From: Rhodoferax sp. | GTDB lineage: Bacteria; Pseudomonadota; Gammaproteobacteria; Burkholderiales; Burkholderiaceae | DNA: 6,480 nucleotides | Assembly: GCA_020048295.1 (NCBI GenBank) | Contig: JAIFMT010000071.1 | Coordinates: 1-6,480 of the forward strand | Direction of reading: 5' to 3' | In this document: piece by piece, positions 4,934 through 6,480 of the stretch | Numbering within the stretch: position 1 is the first letter of the stretch | Layout: the number at the start of each line of letters is the position of its first letter | The notes under the pieces: model-generated | The model's database searches: none | Seen by the model: the letters and a program-made list of their open reading frames with translations, nothing else | Told to the model about the DNA's origin: nothing | Made by a program: the position numbers and the translations under genes

Positions 4934-6480
4934 TTAGTCGTCAAGCCGCAGGGTCACAAACGCTTGACGATTAAAGACATATCTGGGCTCAAAGTAGGAG
5001 TAGTCTTCATACGGGTTCCCCAGGTTCTGCACCACCAGGGCCACTTCACCCCGCCGCGCCCCCCAGCGCAGGCTTTTACTCAGGCGCACATCGGTGCGTG
5101 TCATGTGTTGCTGGCGTTCCCAGCCGGAGTTAACAATGCGCATCTTGCCCTCATGCTGGTGCATTAGGCTCAAGTCAATGTCTCCGGCAAGCTTCTGAGA
5201 CAGCACCAAAGAACTCGCCAACCGGGGTGCGGCCAGGTCGGCATTGGAATACGCCCTGACCGGCCCGATGGAGGTGTAGGCCTGATTGAGCAGCACTTGT
5301 GCGCCAGCCCACGGCCGCCATTTGAGCTGGTACTCCAGCCCCTTGATGGTGAAGTTCTGATCATTGAAATAGTAGCGTGGGCGAGTCACATTTTGTTGTG
5401 ACACAAAACCTTCCATCTGCTCATGAAACAGGCGCACATCCAGGCCCAGGCCCCATCGCGGAAATTCACCCAGATAGCTGATCTCGCGGCTAAAAAGTTG
5501 CTCGGGCTCAACCTGACCCGTGCCCACCGTCACCACCCGCAACAGCCGCCCGTTGTAGCTATAGCGGGCATCGGCATACTGCTCATAGGTGCTGGGGGGA
5601 CGCTGCGCCTGTGACATACCGGCACGCAGGGTGTGTTGCGGGGCCATCTGCCAATTGAGCATCAGGCGCGGTGCCGCGCTGTCGCCCGACATGCTGCTGT
5701 GCTCCAGCATCACGCCGGCGTTGAGCAACATCTTGGGCTGAATGCGCCACTCCAGGTTACCAAACAGGCGAGCAAAGTCAGTGCTCATCGCATCGCTGCG
5801 GTTAAACAGGGCCGGGGAGGTAATGCGCTCGTTGCGAAGTTCTGCCCCCCAAACCCAGCGCAACGATGGCCCCTGGCGCACCGTATGCTGTGCCAGCAAG
5901 CTGGTGCTGCTGGAATTGCCGCTGCTACTGATGCTCAAAGAGTCGTTGATGCCAAAGGCGTTCAACCGATAGGGAAATTCATCGTGATAGCTTTCGCGGG
6001 TGTGTGATAGCCGCAGCATCAGGTCTTCATCTGCGTCAAGATTGCGCAACCAGTCCACTTGCGCATAGCTGGTGCGCATCAGCGTGTCGCGCAGCGCATC
6101 AGAAATATCGCCCGCAGTACCCTTGCCGACATCGATTGACAAGGTTCCTGCGCGCAACTGCACCTCGTCACGGCCGGTCGGGTTGAAATCTGATCTGAAA
6201 TTAAACCGTGTGACCTGGTTGCGGTTGTTGGAGCCAGCCAGGCCATCGTCGCCACGGCGGTCTGCCGTCAGCCGAAAGGTGCCTTTGTCACCGCCCCAAC
6301 CCATGCTGGCCCGCGCATCGGCAATGCCATTGCTGCCGCCAGTCACGCTGGCGCGTGCGCCCAGCGAGTCTGCCGTGTGCCGCGTCACGATATTGATCAC
6401 CCCCAGCACGGCCCGCGCTCCGTAGGCTGCCGAATTGGAGCCACGCAACACCTCAATGCGCTCGATATCGTCCAGGGCCA
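4934..6480 (-). CDS. TonB-dependent outer-membrane receptor, C-terminal part (N-terminus beyond right edge)
   Basis: Outer-membrane gated channel for TonB-energised ligand uptake. The frame is open to the right edge: 514 codons are visible from 6478, and the signal peptide, TonB box and most of the plug (perhaps 130-200 residues) are missing. Visible residues 5-32 hold the end of the plug, with the hallmark IERIEVLRGSNSAAYGARAV followed by LGVINIVT. The remainder is a strand-rich barrel with alternating polar and hydrophobic residues, such as GLEYQLKWRPWAGAQVLLNQ, and the near-terminal NLGNPYEDYSYFEPRYVFNR typical of receptor C-termini. The protein ends VTLRLDD, without the usual terminal aromatic residue. 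A GTG at 6451 is an internal valine within the plug motif, not a start. The gene is the first visible one of an operon with the binding protein and kinase. The substrate (siderophore, vitamin, sugar or metal complex) cannot be told from this sequence. Confidence 0.93.
   Translation of the reverse strand, partial: ALDDIERIEVLRGSNSAAYGARAVLGVINIVTRHTADSLGARASVTGGSNGIADARASMGWGGDKGTFRLTADRRGDDGLAGSNNRNQVTRFNFRSDFNPTGRDEVQLRAGTLSIDVGKGTAGDISDALRDTLMRTSYAQVDWLRNLDADEDLMLRLSHTRESYHDEFPYRLNAFGINDSLSISSSGNSSSTSLLAQHTVRQGPSLRWVWGAELRNERITSPALFNRSDAMSTDFARLFGNLEWRIQPKMLLNAGVMLEHSSMSGDSAAPRLMLNWQMAPQHTLRAGMSQAQRPPSTYEQYADARYSYNGRLLRVVTVGTGQVEPEQLFSREISYLGEFPRWGLGLDVRLFHEQMEGFVSQQNVTRPRYYFNDQNFTIKGLEYQLKWRPWAGAQVLLNQAYTSIGPVRAYSNADLAAPRLASSLVLSQKLAGDIDLSLMHQHEGKMRIVNSGWERQQHMTRTDVRLSKSLRWGARRGEVALVVQNLGNPYEDYSYFEPRYVFNRQAFVTLRLDD

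Noticed and set aside
5633..6007. Plus-strand 124-codon frame opposite the TonB receptor
   Set aside because: The opposite strand encodes a convincing barrel through this whole interval; the plus-strand product has no motif, and I saw no reason to expect a gene there.
6376..6451. GTG at 6451 as the start of the TonB receptor
   Set aside because: The frame continues upstream to the window edge as ALDDIERIEV, and the GTG encodes the valine of the conserved plug motif IEVLRG. A start here would remove the signal peptide and plug.

Overview
The window looks like chromosomal DNA from a GC-rich betaproteobacterium, probably Burkholderiales and most likely a Rhodoferax/Polaromonas-like Comamonadaceae. 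This rests on the DnaE protein (start [12 protein letters not shown], catalytic motif PDFDIDFC), the moderately high GC content and the tight gene packing. I judged this by eye; no database search was possible. There is no sign of mobile elements, CRISPR, tRNA or rRNA. No stretch without a gene exceeds 26 bases, so the window is essentially all coding.

Layout: (1) Positions 1-1348, minus strand, hold the first 449 codons of dnaE, the replicative DNA polymerase III alpha subunit, which runs off the left edge. (2) Positions 1375-2025, plus strand, hold a NarL/FixJ-type response regulator, divergent from dnaE across only 26 bp. (3) Positions 1995-3962, minus strand, hold a hybrid sensor histidine kinase. 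It is convergent with the regulator, and their 3' ends overlap by 31 bp. (4) Positions 3959-4924, minus strand, hold an exported substrate-binding protein of the ABC_sub_bind type (PF04392-like), joined to the kinase by an ATGA stop/start overlap. (5) Positions 4934-6480, minus strand, hold a TonB-dependent outer-membrane receptor that lacks its N-terminus because it runs off the right edge.

Proposed joint function (inference): receptor, binding protein and kinase form one operon read right to left, and the regulator gene faces it from the other side. No ABC permease or ATPase is visible. The binding protein is therefore better explained as a periplasmic ligand detector for the kinase than as part of an importer. 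The ligand would cross the outer membrane through the TonB receptor and be bound by the periplasmic protein. The kinase, whose N-terminal sensor resembles that of BarA, would report it, and the LuxR-type regulator would act on transcription. The ligand and target genes cannot be read from the sequence. This outer membrane-periplasm-inner membrane-regulator chain is the most interesting element of the window. dnaE is an ordinary housekeeping neighbour, but its 5' end must share space with the regulator's promoter.
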